This document shows positions 18,268 through 27,428 of a DNA stretch of 64,000 bases, piece by piece. The stretch spans positions 1 through 64,000 of the forward strand of contig NZ_JAPEMC010000006.1 in the NCBI RefSeq assembly GCF_026343115.1. Direction: 5' to 3'. The stretch comes from Streptomyces sp. NBC_00102 (lineage in GTDB: Bacteria; Actinomycetota; Actinomycetes; Streptomycetales; Streptomycetaceae). Made by a program: the position numbers and the translations under genes. Position 1 is the stretch's first letter. Every line of letters begins with the position of its first letter. Under the pieces are notes generated by a model, which searched no databases, was not told the origin of the DNA, and saw nothing but the letters and a program-made list of their open reading frames with translations.

Positions 18268-19200
18268 ATGCGCCTGCTCACCCACCTGAGGCACGTCGAC
18301 CTCGCCGTGCCCGACTACGACAAGCAGCTCGACTTCTACGCGGGCGTCTGGGGACTGACCAAGGTCGCCGAGGATTCCGGCATCTCCTTCCTCGCCGCCG
18401 AGGGCTCCCCCGAGCAGTACGTCGTGCGGCTGCGCAAGGCCGACGAGAAGCGACTCGACCTCGTCTCCTACGGCGCCGCGTCCGCAGCCGACGTGGACAC
18501 CCTGGCGGAGCGACTCATAGCCGGAGACGTGCAGTTGATCTCCCGTCCGGGCAGGGTCGACACCCCGGGCGGCGGATACGGCTTCCGCTTCTTCGACGTC
18601 GACGGCCGCACCATCGAGGTGTCCGCCGACGTCGCGGTGCGGCGCCACCGGAAGATCGAGGAGAAGGAGGCCATCCCGGTCAAGCTCTCGCACGTCGTGC
18701 TCAACTCGCCGGACCTGAACCGCACCCGCGAATGGTACGAGCGCCACCTCGGCTTCGCCCTCTCCGACACCCTCAGCTCCCCGCACATGGGCGAGGTCAT
18801 GCACTTCATGCGGATCAGCAACCAGCACCACTCCATGGCCATCGCCCAGGGCCCGCACACCGCCCTGCACCACGTCTCCTTCGAGATGCGCGGCATCGAC
18901 GAGTACATGCGCGGCTCCGGCCGCGTCATGCGAGCAGGTTTCAAGAAGGTCTGGGGCCCCGGCCGGCACCTGGCCGGCGACAACACCTTCACCTACTTCC
19001 TCGACCCGCACGGCAACACCGTCGAGTACACCACCGAGCTGGAGAACCTCGACGAAGACACCTGGCACCCCCACGTCTACGACTTCTCGCAGCCCGAAGT
19101 CACCGACCAGTGGGGCACCGCCAACGCCATGAACGAGATCGTCGCCAAGGAGTCCTTCAACGACCCCGACCGCGGCGTCTTCGTCGCTCCCCCGGTCTGA
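18268..19200 (+). CDS. Two-domain VOC extradiol ring-cleavage dioxygenase
   Basis: Predicted 310-residue type I extradiol dioxygenase made of two vicinal-oxygen-chelate domains (about 1-120 and 135-300). The C-terminal domain holds the metal ligands: His142 in KLSHVVLNSPD, His201 or 202 in ALHHVSFEM, and Glu253 in NTVEYTTELE, spaced as in catechol 2,3-dioxygenases. It should open a catechol-type ring next to the diol. The partners (flavin hydroxylase, FAH hydrolase) resemble trihydroxy-aromatic cleavage routes such as the trihydroxytoluene pathway, but the real substrate is unknown. The ATG is four bases after the previous stop. A 93-base gap follows. Confidence 0.9.
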   Translation: MRLLTHLRHVDLAVPDYDKQLDFYAGVWGLTKVAEDSGISFLAAEGSPEQYVVRLRKADEKRLDLVSYGAASAADVDTLAERLIAGDVQLISRPGRVDTPGGGYGFRFFDVDGRTIEVSADVAVRRHRKIEEKEAIPVKLSHVVLNSPDLNRTREWYERHLGFALSDTLSSPHMGEVMHFMRISNQHHSMAIAQGPHTALHHVSFEMRGIDEYMRGSGRVMRAGFKKVWGPGRHLAGDNTFTYFLDPHGNTVEYTTELENLDEDTWHPHVYDFSQPEVTDQWGTANAMNEIVAKESFNDPDRGVFVAPPV

Positions 19201-19293
19201 TCCCTTCCGCCGAGTCCGGGGGGCGCGGGCCACGGCCCACGCCCCCCGAGGCGCACCCCTACCCGCCCGACCACACTCCGCCGGAGCCGCACC

Positions 19294-20265
19294 ATGCGTT
19301 TCGCCACGTACGAACATCAGGAGCACCGCCGGGTGGCAGTCGTGGAAGAGGACGGCACCCTCTTCCCCCTGCCCGGAGTCACCTCGCTCACCGCACTGAT
19401 CCAGGAGACCTCCGGCCTCCCCGCGCTGCTCGACGCCGGATCGACGGCTCTCGACGGGCCGGCCGGCCCGCACGTCTCCCAGGTCCGTCCGCTTCCCCCG
19501 CTCCAGCCCGCTTCGGTACGGGACTTCGTGACCTTCGAGGAGCACGTGGAGGGGGTGCGCCGGTCCGTGGAAGGCGTCGGCGGCGTCCCCGAACAGTGGT
19601 ACGCGGCCCCGACCTTCTACTTCACCAACCCCCACGCGATCCACGGTCACCTCGACGGCATCCCGGTACCGCCCGGCTCGTCCGTCCTGGACTTCGAGCT
19701 GGAGGTCGGAGCCGTCATCGGCCGCGAGGGCCGTGACCTGACACCACGTCAAGCCCGTGACCACATCATCGGCTACACCGTCTTCAACGACTGGTCCGCA
19801 CGCGACCTCCAGAGCGCGGAGATGAAGATCGGCCTCGGCCCCTGCAAGGGCAAGGACACCGCCACCACCCTGGGCCCGTACCTCGTCACCGCCGACGAAC
19901 TGGAGCCCCACCGCGACGCGGACGGCTTCCTCCGGCTGGCCATGACCGCGGAGATCAACGGCCGGGTGGTCGGCGAGGACCTGCTGTCCCACATGAGCTG
20001 GACCTTCGAGGAGATGACCGCCTACGCCTCCCGCGGCACCCGGGTCGTCCCGGGCGACGTCCTCGGCTCCGGTACCTGTGGCAACGGCGGCTGCCTCGCC
20101 GAACTCTGGGGCCGGCGCGGCGAACAGTCCCCGCCGCCGCTGAAGCCCGGTGACACCGTCACGCTCACCGTCGAGGGCCTCGGCGTCCTCACCAACACCG
20201 TCGTCGCCGGCGCCGCCCCCGTCCCTCTCCCCACCGGGCGCCGCCGCCTCCGGGAGCGGCCGTGA
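19294..20265 (+). CDS. FAH-family hydrolase (fumarylacetoacetase-like), second copy
   Basis: Predicted 323-residue FAH-superfamily protein. It starts MRFATYEHQEHRRVAVVEED and carries the acid-rich metal site in SVLDFELEVGAVIGREGRD, the conserved GYTVFNDWSARDLQ, GPCKGKDTATTLGPYLVT, and SGTCGNGGCLAELWGRRG near the end. The GTCGxGCxxE-like region is that of true fumarylacetoacetase-like hydrolases rather than of the compact fumarylpyruvate hydrolases. It follows the extradiol dioxygenase and probably hydrolyses its product. GGAG lies 8 bases before the ATG. The stop overlaps the GTG of the SDR gene. Confidence 0.9.
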   Translation: MRFATYEHQEHRRVAVVEEDGTLFPLPGVTSLTALIQETSGLPALLDAGSTALDGPAGPHVSQVRPLPPLQPASVRDFVTFEEHVEGVRRSVEGVGGVPEQWYAAPTFYFTNPHAIHGHLDGIPVPPGSSVLDFELEVGAVIGREGRDLTPRQARDHIIGYTVFNDWSARDLQSAEMKIGLGPCKGKDTATTLGPYLVTADELEPHRDADGFLRLAMTAEINGRVVGEDLLSHMSWTFEEMTAYASRGTRVVPGDVLGSGTCGNGGCLAELWGRRGEQSPPPLKPGDTVTLTVEGLGVLTNTVVAGAAPVPLPTGRRRLRERP

Positions 20266-21015
20266 CCGACCCGCACTCCAAGAGGCTGCTCGGAAAGGTC
20301 GTCGTCGTCACCGGCGCGGCCGGCGGACAGGGCGCCGCCGAGGCCCGGCTGCTCACCCTGGAAGGGGGCCCGTGTCATCCCCACCGACGTGACCGGCGCA
20401 CCCGGCTGCCGACGCCTCGACGTCACCAGCGAAACGGCCTGGGCCGAACTCGCGGACGAACTGCGGGAGTCGTACGGGCAGGTGCACGGCCTGGTCAACA
20501 ACGCCGGCATCACCTGGCGGGCCCGACTCGGCGACGTACGCTCGGCGGACATGGCCCGCGTCCACGCGGTCAACGTCACCGGTCCGCTCCTCGGCATGCA
20601 GCATGTGGCGCCGCTCATGCGCCCCGGCTCCTCCATCGTCAACGTCGGATCGTCCGCTGCCCTCACCGCTCACTACCCAGTCGCCTACACCACCAGCAAG
20701 TGGGCACTGCGCGGCCTGTCGAAAACAGCTGCCCTGGAGCTCGGACCGCGCGGCATCCGCGTCAACACGATCCATCCCGGTTACATCGAGACCGGGATGA
20801 CCGCCTCGGCCGCACCCGGGTTCCGCGAGGTCAACGTCCGCGAGACACCACTGGGCCGCACGGGCACCGTCGGCGAAGTCGCGCCGCTGGTGGCGTTCCT
20901 GCTGTCCGACGACGCGTCGTTCATCACCGGTGCGGAGATTCCGGTGGACGGCGGCATGACCGCGCACGGCGGCGTCAAGTCCGTCTCCGACGCACTGCGC
21001 GAGGCCCCCAACTGA
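20262..21015 (+). pseudogene. SDR-family oxidoreductase interrupted by a one-base frameshift
   Basis: The gene starts at a GTG overlapping the previous stop and encodes a normal SDR N-terminus, LLGKVVVVTGAAGGQGAAEA, for about 35 residues. The frame is then lost at a run of five G (20364-20368). The rest of the enzyme continues in another frame to 21015: NNAGI, the catalytic Ser in VNVGSSAAL, the YTTSK motif and the C-terminal GAEIPVDGGM. Deleting one G restores a 250-residue SDR, the usual family length, and a sensible junction (LEGARVIPTDV). So this is either a recent inactivating insertion or a homopolymer sequencing error. As written, no full-length product is made. It would oxidise or reduce a pathway alcohol or ketone. 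Confidence 0.85.
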
Positions 21016-21031
21016 AAGGCACCACGCACCC

Positions 21032-21787
21032 ATGAACAAGGTCCGCGCCGACGCCGCCGAAGCGGTCGCCGACATCCCCGACGGCGCCTCGCTCGCCGTC
21101 GGCGGCTTCGGCCTCAGCGGTGTACCCGAAACCCTGATACGCGCCCTGCACGACCGGGGCACGACCGGTCTGAACGTCGTCTCCAACAACTGCGGTGTCG
21201 ACGGCCGCGGTCTGGGCATCCTGCTCTCCGCCGGCCGCATCGCCCGCGTCACCGGCTCCTACGTCGGCGAGAACAAGGAGTTCGCCCGGCAGTACCTCGG
21301 CGGTGAACTGGAGGTCGAACTCACCCCGCAGGGCACCCTCGCGGAACGGCTGCGCGCGGGCGGTGCGGGCATCCCCGCCTTCTACACCCCGGCCGGCGTC
21401 GGCACCCAGGTGGCGAACGGCGGCCTGCCCTGGCGGTACGCGGCCGACGGCACGGTGGCCGTGGCCTCCCCGCCCAAGGAGACCCGCGACTTCGCCGGCC
21501 GCGCCCACGTCCTGGAGCACGGCATCACCACCGACTTCGCCCTGGTACGGGCCTGGCGCGGCGACCACCACGGCAACCTGCTCTTCCGCCGTGCCGCCGC
21601 CAACTTCAATCCCCTCGCCGCCATGGCCGGCCGCGTCACCGTCGCCGAGGTCGAGGAACTCGTCGAACCGGGCGCACTCCACCCCGAGGACATCCACCTG
21701 CCCGGCATCTACGTCCAGCGGATCGTGGCCCTCACCGCCGAGCAGGCCGCCGACAAGCAGATCGAGAAAAGGACGGTACGCGTCTGA
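21032..21787 (+). CDS. scoA: 3-oxoacid CoA-transferase subunit A (SCOT type)
   Basis: Predicted 251-residue alpha subunit of a succinyl-CoA:3-oxoacid CoA-transferase. It begins with [22 protein letters not shown], the glycine-rich opening of the family, and carries [20 protein letters not shown] and [19 protein letters not shown]. It transfers CoA from succinyl-CoA to an oxoacid such as acetoacetate or 3-oxoadipate so that thiolysis can follow. Its stop and the beta-subunit start share one base (TGATG), so the two subunits are made together. In this cluster it would activate an oxoacid from ring degradation. Confidence 0.92.
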   Translation: MNKVRADAAEAVADIPDGASLAVGGFGLSGVPETLIRALHDRGTTGLNVVSNNCGVDGRGLGILLSAGRIARVTGSYVGENKEFARQYLGGELEVELTPQGTLAERLRAGGAGIPAFYTPAGVGTQVANGGLPWRYAADGTVAVASPPKETRDFAGRAHVLEHGITTDFALVRAWRGDHHGNLLFRRAAANFNPLAAMAGRVTVAEVEELVEPGALHPEDIHLPGIYVQRIVALTAEQAADKQIEKRTVRV

Positions 21788-22437
21788 TGGCCTGGACCCG
21801 CGACCAGATGGCCGCCCGCGCGGCCGCCGAACTCACCGACGGCTCCTACGTCAACCTCGGCATCGGCCTGCCCACTCTCGTCCCTGGCCACCTCCCGCCC
21901 GGGGTCCACGTCGTCCTGCACTCCGAAAACGGCATCCTCGGCACCGGCCCCTACCCCGTCGAGAGCGAGGTCGACCCCGACCTGGTCAACGCCGGCAAGG
22001 AGACCGTCACCGTGCTGCCAGGAGCCTCCTTCTTCGACTCCGCACTCTCCTTCGGCATGATCCGCGGCGGCCACATCGACACCGCGGTACTGGGCGCCAT
22101 GCAGGTGTCCGAACGCGGCGACCTCGCCAACTGGATGATCCCCGGAAAGATGGTCAAGGGCATGGGCGGCGCGATGGACCTCGTCCACGGGGCCCGCCGC
22201 GTCATCGTCCTCATGGAACACACCGCCAAGGACGGCACTCCCAAGATCCTCGGCGAGTGCACGCTCCCCCTCACCGGCGAGCGGTGCGTCCACCGGATCA
22301 TCACCGACCTCGGAGTCCTCGACGTCACCCCCGACGGGCTCGCCCTGGTCGAGACCGCCCCAGGCGTCACCGTCGAAGACATCACCGCCCGGACCGACGC
22401 CGCCGTGCGCGTGGACGGCGTCTCCGCGGCCTGCTGA
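21787..22437 (+). CDS. scoB: 3-oxoacid CoA-transferase subunit B
   Basis: Predicted 216-residue beta subunit. The catalytic Glu that forms the CoA thioester lies in [13 protein letters not shown] near residue 50; family motifs [28 protein letters not shown] and [17 protein letters not shown] follow. The ATG overlaps the subunit A stop by one base. SCOT subunits act in ketone-body use or in 3-oxoadipate metabolism; the sequence alone does not separate these, so the symbol denotes the family. Confidence 0.92.
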   Translation: MAWTRDQMAARAAAELTDGSYVNLGIGLPTLVPGHLPPGVHVVLHSENGILGTGPYPVESEVDPDLVNAGKETVTVLPGASFFDSALSFGMIRGGHIDTAVLGAMQVSERGDLANWMIPGKMVKGMGGAMDLVHGARRVIVLMEHTAKDGTPKILGECTLPLTGERCVHRIITDLGVLDVTPDGLALVETAPGVTVEDITARTDAAVRVDGVSAAC

Positions 22438-22532
22438 GCCCTGCGGCGCCGCTGCCCCTCCAGCCCCCCGGCAACGCACTGCCTGGGAACCGCTCGCACG
22501 CCAGAACACCCCTGCTCACTCACGGAGGCCAG

Positions 22533-23747
22533 ATGCCCGTCACCTCTTCCCCACTCCACATCGCCGTAGTCGGCGGCGGCATCGGCGGACTGGCGGCCGC
22601 ACTGGCGACCGCCCGCGCCGGCCACCGCGTGACGCTCGTGGAACAAGCCAACCGCTTCGGCGAGATAGGCGCCGGCCTGCAACTCGCCCCGAACGCCTCC
22701 CTCGCCCTCGACGAACTCGGCGTACTCGCCGCCGTACGGCACACCGCCGTGGCACCACCCCGGCTGGTGATGATGGACGCCCTCACCGGACACGAGGTCA
22801 CCGCCCTCGACCTCCACGGCGCGGCCTACACCGACCGCTTCGCGCACCCCTACCTCGTCACCCACCGGACCGACCTGCACGCCGCGTTGCTGACCGCCTG
22901 CCAGGAACATCCAGGCGTCACTCTGCGCACGGGGCACACCGTCACCGAGGCGCAGCAGAACGGCTTCGGCGTCCACCTGACCTTCGCCGAGAACCACGCG
23001 GAACTGACCGCCGACGCGGTGGTCGCGGCCGACGGACTGCACTCCCGCCTGCGCCAGTCGTTGGTGAACGACGGAGAACCGGTCTGTTCGCGGTACGTCG
23101 CCTTCCGCGGCGCCCTCCCCACCGGGAAGATGACCGGCCCGATGTCCCGACACGCCGCCTCGGAAGCGGTGATGGTCTGGGCCGGGCCACGCATGCACCT
23201 GGTGCAGTACCCCGTACGCCGCGGCGAGCTCTACAACCAGGTCGCCGTCTTCGAGAGCGACCACTACACCCCGGACTCCGACGACTGGGGCACCGAAGCC
23301 GAACTCGAGGAACGCTTCGCCGGCACCTGCCGGGCCGTGCGGGACGCCCTGCCCCTCGTCTCACGCGACCGGCGCTGGCCCCTCTACGACCGCGCCCCGA
23401 TCGACACCTGGGTGCACGGCCGCATCGCCCTCCTCGGCGACGCCGCCCACCCCATGCTCCAGTACCTCGCACAGGGCGCGTGCCAGGCACTGGAGGACGC
23501 GGTGGCGCTCGGACAGGCTCTCGGCCAGTGCTCGGACCCCGCTGAAGCCTTCGCCGCGTACGCGGACCGGCGCCGCGAACGGGCGGCCCTCATCCAGACC
23601 GGCGCCCGCCGTTTCGGCGAGATCTGCCACCTGGAAGGCATGGGGGCCACCCTGCGCAACAAGCTCCTCTCGTCACGCGGCCCCGAGGAGTTCGACGACA
23701 TCTCCTGGGTGTGGACCCCCACCCCCGCATCTGCTCCCGCCCTGTGA
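22533..23747 (+). CDS. FAD monooxygenase of 3-hydroxybenzoate 6-hydroxylase/salicylate hydroxylase type
   Basis: Predicted 404-residue flavin hydroxylase. The Rossmann motif is IAVVGGGIGGLAAALA, the DG motif lies in ADAVVAADGLHSRLRQSL, and the GD region RIALLGDAAHPMLQYLAQGACQ is the form common to 3-hydroxybenzoate 6-hydroxylases and salicylate hydroxylases. The next gene is a gentisate dioxygenase, so para-hydroxylation of 3-hydroxybenzoate (or a related acid) to gentisate is the best reading. The ATG at 22533 has GGAGG five bases upstream; the frame open further upstream is the shadow of the CoA-transferase genes. About 95 bases separate it from the CoA transferase. Confidence 0.9.
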   Translation: MPVTSSPLHIAVVGGGIGGLAAALATARAGHRVTLVEQANRFGEIGAGLQLAPNASLALDELGVLAAVRHTAVAPPRLVMMDALTGHEVTALDLHGAAYTDRFAHPYLVTHRTDLHAALLTACQEHPGVTLRTGHTVTEAQQNGFGVHLTFAENHAELTADAVVAADGLHSRLRQSLVNDGEPVCSRYVAFRGALPTGKMTGPMSRHAASEAVMVWAGPRMHLVQYPVRRGELYNQVAVFESDHYTPDSDDWGTEAELEERFAGTCRAVRDALPLVSRDRRWPLYDRAPIDTWVHGRIALLGDAAHPMLQYLAQGACQALEDAVALGQALGQCSDPAEAFAAYADRRRERAALIQTGARRFGEICHLEGMGATLRNKLLSSRGPEEFDDISWVWTPTPASAPAL

Positions 23748-23770
23748 ACGGGCTCGCCGAGGAGGACACC

Positions 23771-24811
23771 GTGACGACCGACGACAACGCCTACAAGGCC
23801 CTGGAGAGCCTGGGAGCCGCCCCGTTGTGGCGCTTCTACGGCAACCTCTTCCCCACACAGCCCAAGAGCCGTGCCGTGCCCTACCGCTGGAGCTGGCAGG
23901 AACTGCGGCCGCATCTGCTGCACTTCTCCGAAACGCTCTCGCTGGACGAGGCGGAACGCAGGGTGCTCATGCTGGTGAACCCCGGCCTGACCGATCCACC
24001 CGCCACCGTCAACACCCTGTACGCGGGACTGCAGATCATCCTGCCCGGCGAGACCGCCCAGGCACACAGGCACACGTCCAACGCCTTCCGCTTCGTCCTG
24101 GAGGGCAGCGGTGCGTGGACGACGGTCGACGGCGAGCGTGTCTTCATGTCGCCGGGCGACCTGCTGCTCACCCCCGGCTGGCACTGGCACGACCACACGC
24201 ACGAGGGCGACGCTCCGATGATCTGGCTCGACGCCCTCGACTACCCCCTCGTCAACGCCCTGGAGGCGGGCTTCTACGAGAAGTACCCGCAGCGCCTCCA
24301 GCCCGTGACCCGCCCGGACGACGCCGGCAGCAGGCAATTCCTGCACGGTCGGCTGAACCCGGTCTGGCTCACCCAGGACGGGCCCAACTCCCCTGTGACC
24401 CGCTATACGTGGGAAGAGACCCGACTCGCTCTGGAGGGGATCTCCGACACCGCGGCAGGCAGCGCCGTCGACGGCATCGTCCTCGAATACACCAACCCGT
24501 GGACGGGCGGCCCCGTCATGCCGACCATCGGCTGCCGCGTCCAGCGGCTGCGACCGGGCTTCCGGGGAGCCGGATACCGGCACACCGCCTCCACCATCTT
24601 CACCGTGGTCCGCGGTGAAGGCACCACGATCGTGGACGGCGAGCGGTTGGAGTGGTCCGAGAACGACACCTTCGCCGTGCCCGGCTGGACGCCCTACCGG
24701 CACCTCAACCACTCCGCCTCCGACGACGCCGTCCTGTTCTCCTACAGCAACGAGCCCGTCCTCCGCTCCCTCGGCCTGTACCGCGCCGAAGACGCCGACC
24801 CCGGCGCCTGA
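23771..24811 (+). CDS. Gentisate 1,2-dioxygenase (bicupin)
   Basis: Predicted 346-residue ring-cleaving dioxygenase converting gentisate and oxygen to maleylpyruvate. Iron ligands fit the family: His99 and His101 in TAQAHRHTSNAF and His140 in GWHWHDHTHEG, a 39-residue spacing. The second cupin (GAGYRHTASTIFTVVRGEG) follows, with the usual WSENDTFAVPGWTPYRHLN. The opening MTTDDNAYKALES and RAVPYRWSWQELRPHL are typical. The GTG at 23771 has GGAGG five bases upstream. A GTG at 23744 overlapping the previous stop would add nine residues but has no better ribosome site. It is placed between the hydroxylase and the FAH hydrolase, as expected for a gentisate pathway. Confidence 0.95.
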   Translation: MTTDDNAYKALESLGAAPLWRFYGNLFPTQPKSRAVPYRWSWQELRPHLLHFSETLSLDEAERRVLMLVNPGLTDPPATVNTLYAGLQIILPGETAQAHRHTSNAFRFVLEGSGAWTTVDGERVFMSPGDLLLTPGWHWHDHTHEGDAPMIWLDALDYPLVNALEAGFYEKYPQRLQPVTRPDDAGSRQFLHGRLNPVWLTQDGPNSPVTRYTWEETRLALEGISDTAAGSAVDGIVLEYTNPWTGGPVMPTIGCRVQRLRPGFRGAGYRHTASTIFTVVRGEGTTIVDGERLEWSENDTFAVPGWTPYRHLNHSASDDAVLFSYSNEPVLRSLGLYRAEDADPGA

Positions 24812-24841
24812 ACGAACCGCACCCCACCCGGACGCCCGTAT

Positions 24842-24875
24842 CCGTATCCCGCAATCCGTATCCCGCAATCCGCAA
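24842..24875 (+). repeat. Short tandem repeat in the gap before the fumarylpyruvate hydrolase gene
   Basis: The 14-base unit CCGTATCCCGCAAT occurs twice in a row (24842-24855, 24856-24869) and is followed by a third partial copy (CCGCAA) that runs into the AAGGAGG ribosome site. Slippage could alter spacing here, but the repeat is outside coding sequence. Confidence 0.85.
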
Positions 24876-24885
24876 GGAGGCCCAG

Positions 24886-25752
24886 ATGCGTCTGGCCCTG
24901 TTCAACGACGGGCGACTCGGAGCCGTCGACGGCGACGACCTCGTCGACGTGACCGAGCGACTCATCGGTACCGGCCCGCCCGGCCCGGCCGGAGCGCTGC
25001 ACCGTCACATCGAGACCACGGCCCGTGAGGGAGCTGCCCCGCTGGACCTCTCCGGCCTCACGCGCGTCCCGTTGGCCGAGGCAGTCATGGAGGCGCCACT
25101 GCCCCGTCCCGGCAAGATCATCGGGGCGCCGGTCAACTATCTGGACCACAAGGCCGAGATGGAGTACACCACCTCCATCGCGGACCTGGGCGTCTTCCTC
25201 AAGGCCAACTCGTCGGTCATCGGGCCGGGCCAGGACGTCCTCCTGCCCTACACCGACAAGCGCACCGACCAGGAAGGCGAGCTGGGCGTCGTCATCGGCC
25301 GCACCGCCACCCACGTCGACGCGGCCGACGCGCTGGACCACGTCTTCGGCTACACCTGCGTACTGGACATCACCGTGCGATCCGGCGAAGACCGTTCCAC
25401 ACGCAAGTCGTTCGACACATTCACACCGATCGGGCCCTGGATCGTCACCGCCGACGAGATACCGGACCCCGACTGCCTCGACCTGCGCTGCGACGTCAGC
25501 GGTGGCACCCGGCAGCGAACGAACACCGCGGATCTGATCTTCGGCGTCCGTGAACTGATCGCCTACACGTCGTCCGTCATGACCCTCCACCCAGGTGACG
25601 TGATCGCGACCGGCACACCGGCCGGCGTGGGGCCGCTCAGCCACAGCGACACGATCGTCCTGGACATCGAACGGGTCGGCCGTCTGGAAGTGGGCGTCGA
25701 CGGGACCCGGGCCGTCCCCTACGAGCGGCGCCCTGGGCATCGGGCGCGCTGA
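24886..25752 (+). CDS. Fumarylpyruvate hydrolase-like FAH-family enzyme
   Basis: Predicted 288-residue compact FAH protein. Core motifs are IIGAPVNYLDHKAEME, the acidic metal site DQEGELGVVIGRTA, GYTCVLDITVRSGEDRSTRKSFDTF and HPGDVIATGTPAGVGPL. In the gentisate pathway such enzymes split fumarylpyruvate, or directly maleylpyruvate, into pyruvate and a C4 diacid. The ATG has AAGGAGG six bases upstream; the earlier open frame is the gentisate dioxygenase shadow. It is the last gene of the aromatic cluster and converges on the oxidoreductase at 25874. No maleylpyruvate isomerase accompanies it. Confidence 0.88.
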   Translation: MRLALFNDGRLGAVDGDDLVDVTERLIGTGPPGPAGALHRHIETTAREGAAPLDLSGLTRVPLAEAVMEAPLPRPGKIIGAPVNYLDHKAEMEYTTSIADLGVFLKANSSVIGPGQDVLLPYTDKRTDQEGELGVVIGRTATHVDAADALDHVFGYTCVLDITVRSGEDRSTRKSFDTFTPIGPWIVTADEIPDPDCLDLRCDVSGGTRQRTNTADLIFGVRELIAYTSSVMTLHPGDVIATGTPAGVGPLSHSDTIVLDIERVGRLEVGVDGTRAVPYERRPGHRAR

Positions 25753-25873
25753 GGGGCACCACCTCACATGCACGCGACCAAAACCCGCCCAGGGCAGAAA
25801 ACCTGCCGGTTCCGCCCACGCATCTCCGCTTCCACACGTGAACGCCTCCGTTGTCCAGCCTTGACGGCGGCCG

Positions 25874-27313
25874 CTACCCCCGGTACGTCTCCAGCAGCCG
25901 CAACCACACCTCGCTGATCGTCGGGTACGAGGGGACGGCGTGCCAGAGGCGGGCGATGGGGACCTCTCCCGCCACCGCGACGGTGGCCGAGTGGAGAAGC
26001 TCGCCGACGCCCGGGCCGACGAAGGTGACGCCGAGGAGGATCTCCCGGTCCAGGTCGACGATCATGCGGGCGCGGCCGCGGTAGCCGGAGGCGTAGAGGC
26101 TCGCGCCGGAGACGGAGCCGAGGTCGTAGTCGACGGCCCGGACGCGGAGGCCGGCGTGTTCGGCTTCGGCGAGGGTGAGGCCGACCGAGGCGGCTTCCGG
26201 GTCGGTGAAAACGACCTGGGGTACGGCTGCGTGGTCGGCGGTCGCCGCGTGGGCGCCCCAGGGGCCGGTCTCCGGCGTCGCGGCGCCCCGGGCGCGGGCG
26301 GCGATGGCGGCGCCCGCGATCCGGGCCTGGTACTTGCCCTGGTGGGTGAGAAGGGCGCGGTGGTTGACGTCGCCGACCGCGTAGAGCCAGTCGCTCCCCT
26401 CCACCCGGCAACTGTCGTCCACGGTCAGCCAACCGCCGGGCTTCTGGCCCACGGTCTCCAGGCCGAGGTCGTCGGTGCGGGGGGCGCGTCCGGTGGCGAA
26501 GAGGATCTCGTCGGCCTCGATCCGGTCGCCGTCGTCCAGCTCGACGGTGACCGGTCCGTCGGGGCCGACCCGGTGGAGGGCGGTGGTGGAGACGCCGTAC
26601 CGGATGTGGGCGCCGGCCTCGGTGAGTGCCTCGGCGACCAGTTCGCCGGCGAAGGGTTCCATCTTGGGCAACAGTCCGCCGCCGCGGATCAGCAGCGTCA
26701 CCTGGGCGCCCAGGCCCTGCCAGACGGTGGCCATCTCGACGCCGACGACTCCCCCGCCGACGACGACGAGCCGGCCGGGCACGCTCTTGGCGCTGGTCGC
26801 TTCGCGGCTGGTCCAGGGACGGGCCTCGGCGACTCCGGGCAGGCCGGGGACGACGGCGCGGCTTCCGGTGCAGACGGCCACGGCGTGCCGGGCGGTGAGG
26901 GTGCGGACCGTTCCGTCCGGCGCGGTGACGGAGACCCGCTTCTCGCCGGTCAGCCGCCCCTGGCCGCGGTAGACGTCGGCGCCGACGCTCTCCAGCCACT
27001 CCACCTGCCCGTCGTCCTTCCAGTGGGAGGTGAATCCGTCGCGGTTGGCGAGGACCGCGTCGGCGTCCAGAGGGCCCTGCACGGCGGCTTCGAGCCCCGG
27101 CACCCTGCGTGCCTCGGCGCGGGCGATGACGGGGCGCAGCAGCGCCTTGCTGGGCATGCAGGCCCAGTACGAGCATTCGCCGCCGACGAGTTCGGCCTCC
27201 ACGACGGCGGTGCTCAGGCCCGCCGCCCTGGTCCGGTCGGCCACGTTCTCACCCACCGGTCCGGCTCCGATGATCACGACGTCGTACTCGGTACTGCCCG
27301 CAGCTTCGTTCAT
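25874..27313 (-). CDS. Pyridine nucleotide-disulfide oxidoreductase (dihydrolipoamide dehydrogenase-like)
   Basis: Predicted 479-residue FAD flavoprotein using NAD(P)H. FAD motif VVIIGAGPVGENVAD at about 12-26; the redox-active disulfide is Cys47 and Cys52 in GGECSYWACMPSK (CX4C); the second Rossmann motif is LVVVGGGVVGVEMATVW. The C-terminal interface region reads HAVPSYPTISEVWL, with the His-Glu pair partly kept. It is not clearly lipoamide, mercuric or glutathione reductase. The ATG at 27313 starts the recognisable protein; the frame upstream is unrelated. It is divergent from thioredoxin with 115 bases between starts, so a shared redox response is plausible. Confidence 0.9.
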   Translation of the reverse strand: MNEAAGSTEYDVVIIGAGPVGENVADRTRAAGLSTAVVEAELVGGECSYWACMPSKALLRPVIARAEARRVPGLEAAVQGPLDADAVLANRDGFTSHWKDDGQVEWLESVGADVYRGQGRLTGEKRVSVTAPDGTVRTLTARHAVAVCTGSRAVVPGLPGVAEARPWTSREATSAKSVPGRLVVVGGGVVGVEMATVWQGLGAQVTLLIRGGGLLPKMEPFAGELVAEALTEAGAHIRYGVSTTALHRVGPDGPVTVELDDGDRIEADEILFATGRAPRTDDLGLETVGQKPGGWLTVDDSCRVEGSDWLYAVGDVNHRALLTHQGKYQARIAGAAIAARARGAATPETGPWGAHAATADHAAVPQVVFTDPEAASVGLTLAEAEHAGLRVRAVDYDLGSVSGASLYASGYRGRARMIVDLDREILLGVTFVGPGVGELLHSATVAVAGEVPIARLWHAVPSYPTISEVWLRLLETYRG

Positions 27314-27428
27314 GGTCACAGTCTGGCGGGGCGTGTGCCGGAGGGCCACAGGGGCAGGCGGAATAGTGCACTGATGGTCACGGTTGTGCCGGACAGGTCC
27401 GAACCGGCACAGGAAGAGGTAGCAGAGA

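Noticed and set aside
25730..25795. Hairpin between the FAH gene end and the oxidoreductase gene
   Set aside because: GCCCTGGGC and GCCCAGGGC can pair, but the arms are 47 bases apart and one lies in coding sequence, so it is not called a terminator.
25874..27313. Mercuric reductase
   Set aside because: The fold and redox disulfide fit the wider family, but the C-terminal paired cysteines of MerA are absent and there are no mer genes nearby.
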